The position numbers and the translations under genes were made by a program. This document shows, in pieces, positions 6,488 to 6,574 of a DNA stretch of 6,574 nt. The stretch's first letter is position 1. Every line of letters starts with the position of its first letter. The notes under the pieces were generated by a model. It did no database searches and was not told the origin of the DNA. It saw only the letters and a list, made by a program, of their open reading frames with translations. Origin of the DNA: Nitrospinota bacterium (GTDB taxonomy: Bacteria; Nitrospinota; Nitrospinia; Nitrospinales; VA-1); contig JADFGI010000159.1 in assembly GCA_022567815.1 (NCBI GenBank), forward strand, positions 501 to 7,074, read 5' to 3'.

Positions 6488-6574
6488 CTGAAAAAGTCCC
6501 AAACAGGAGGGTTTCCTCTATTTTCATGCTGAGCTTGTCGAAGTATGACCTTGCTAATATAGACTGTTTTCACA
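6488..6574 (-). repeat. Right copy of the inverted repeat, running off the window
   Basis: This is the reverse complement of the element at 5370-5454, with the same three blocks in the same order and almost the same spacing. The central palindrome arm (6524-6552) has CTTGTC where the left copy's matching strand has CCTGTC. The left copy continues outward into a second, inverted arm (5349-5374). The right copy stops at the window end exactly where that partner arm should begin, so the full palindrome is expected just beyond 6574. It lies downstream of the deacetylase gene and could fold in its transcript. Confidence 0.88.

Overview
The window is ordinary bacterial chromosome at about 50% G+C by eye. 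It holds five protein genes and a pair of intergenic repeat elements. Four housekeeping genes lie on the minus strand and one enzyme gene on the plus strand. No rRNA, tRNA, CRISPR array, transposase or phage gene is visible. The proteins do not fix the taxon. They would fit a Gram-negative lineage outside the best-studied groups (for example Nitrospinota or Desulfobacterota), but this is a weak inference from mixed gene order and codon use.

Layout, left to right. Positions 1-1794 (minus) hold the first 598 codons of a PcrA/UvrD DNA helicase, cut by the window edge inside motif VI. Positions 1795-2008 are a non-coding gap with a T-rich weak hairpin and an imperfect palindrome. Positions 2009-3977 (minus) hold hemE followed by hemH. 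These are two consecutive-branch haem enzymes overlapping by 8 bases, read from a very good sigma70-type promoter at 4010-4039. Positions 4060-5223 (minus) hold queG, the epoxyqueuosine reductase that finishes queuosine in tRNA. Positions 5224-5484 form a divergent intergenic region with two adjacent stem-loops. Positions 5485-6420 (plus) hold a complete zinc-dependent deacetylase of the histone deacetylase / acetylpolyamine amidohydrolase superfamily.

The most notable structure is not a gene. An element of about 85 bp, centred on a palindrome around CTTCGACAGGCTCAG, sits on both sides of the deacetylase gene in opposite orientations (5370-5454 and 6488-6574). The two copies stay colinear through three conserved blocks. 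The second copy runs off the window end. This looks like a REP/BIME-type or miniature mobile element, and it makes the deacetylase gene a bracketed unit of about 1.2 kb.

Functionally, HemE makes coproporphyrinogen III and HemH inserts iron. The HemH here resembles the Bacillus-type coproporphyrin ferrochelatase, so the end of haem synthesis may follow the coproporphyrin route. The oxidase often found beside these two genes is absent from this locus. Nothing in the window amounts to a clearly new biological system. The bracketed deacetylase and the structured queG leader are the points worth following.
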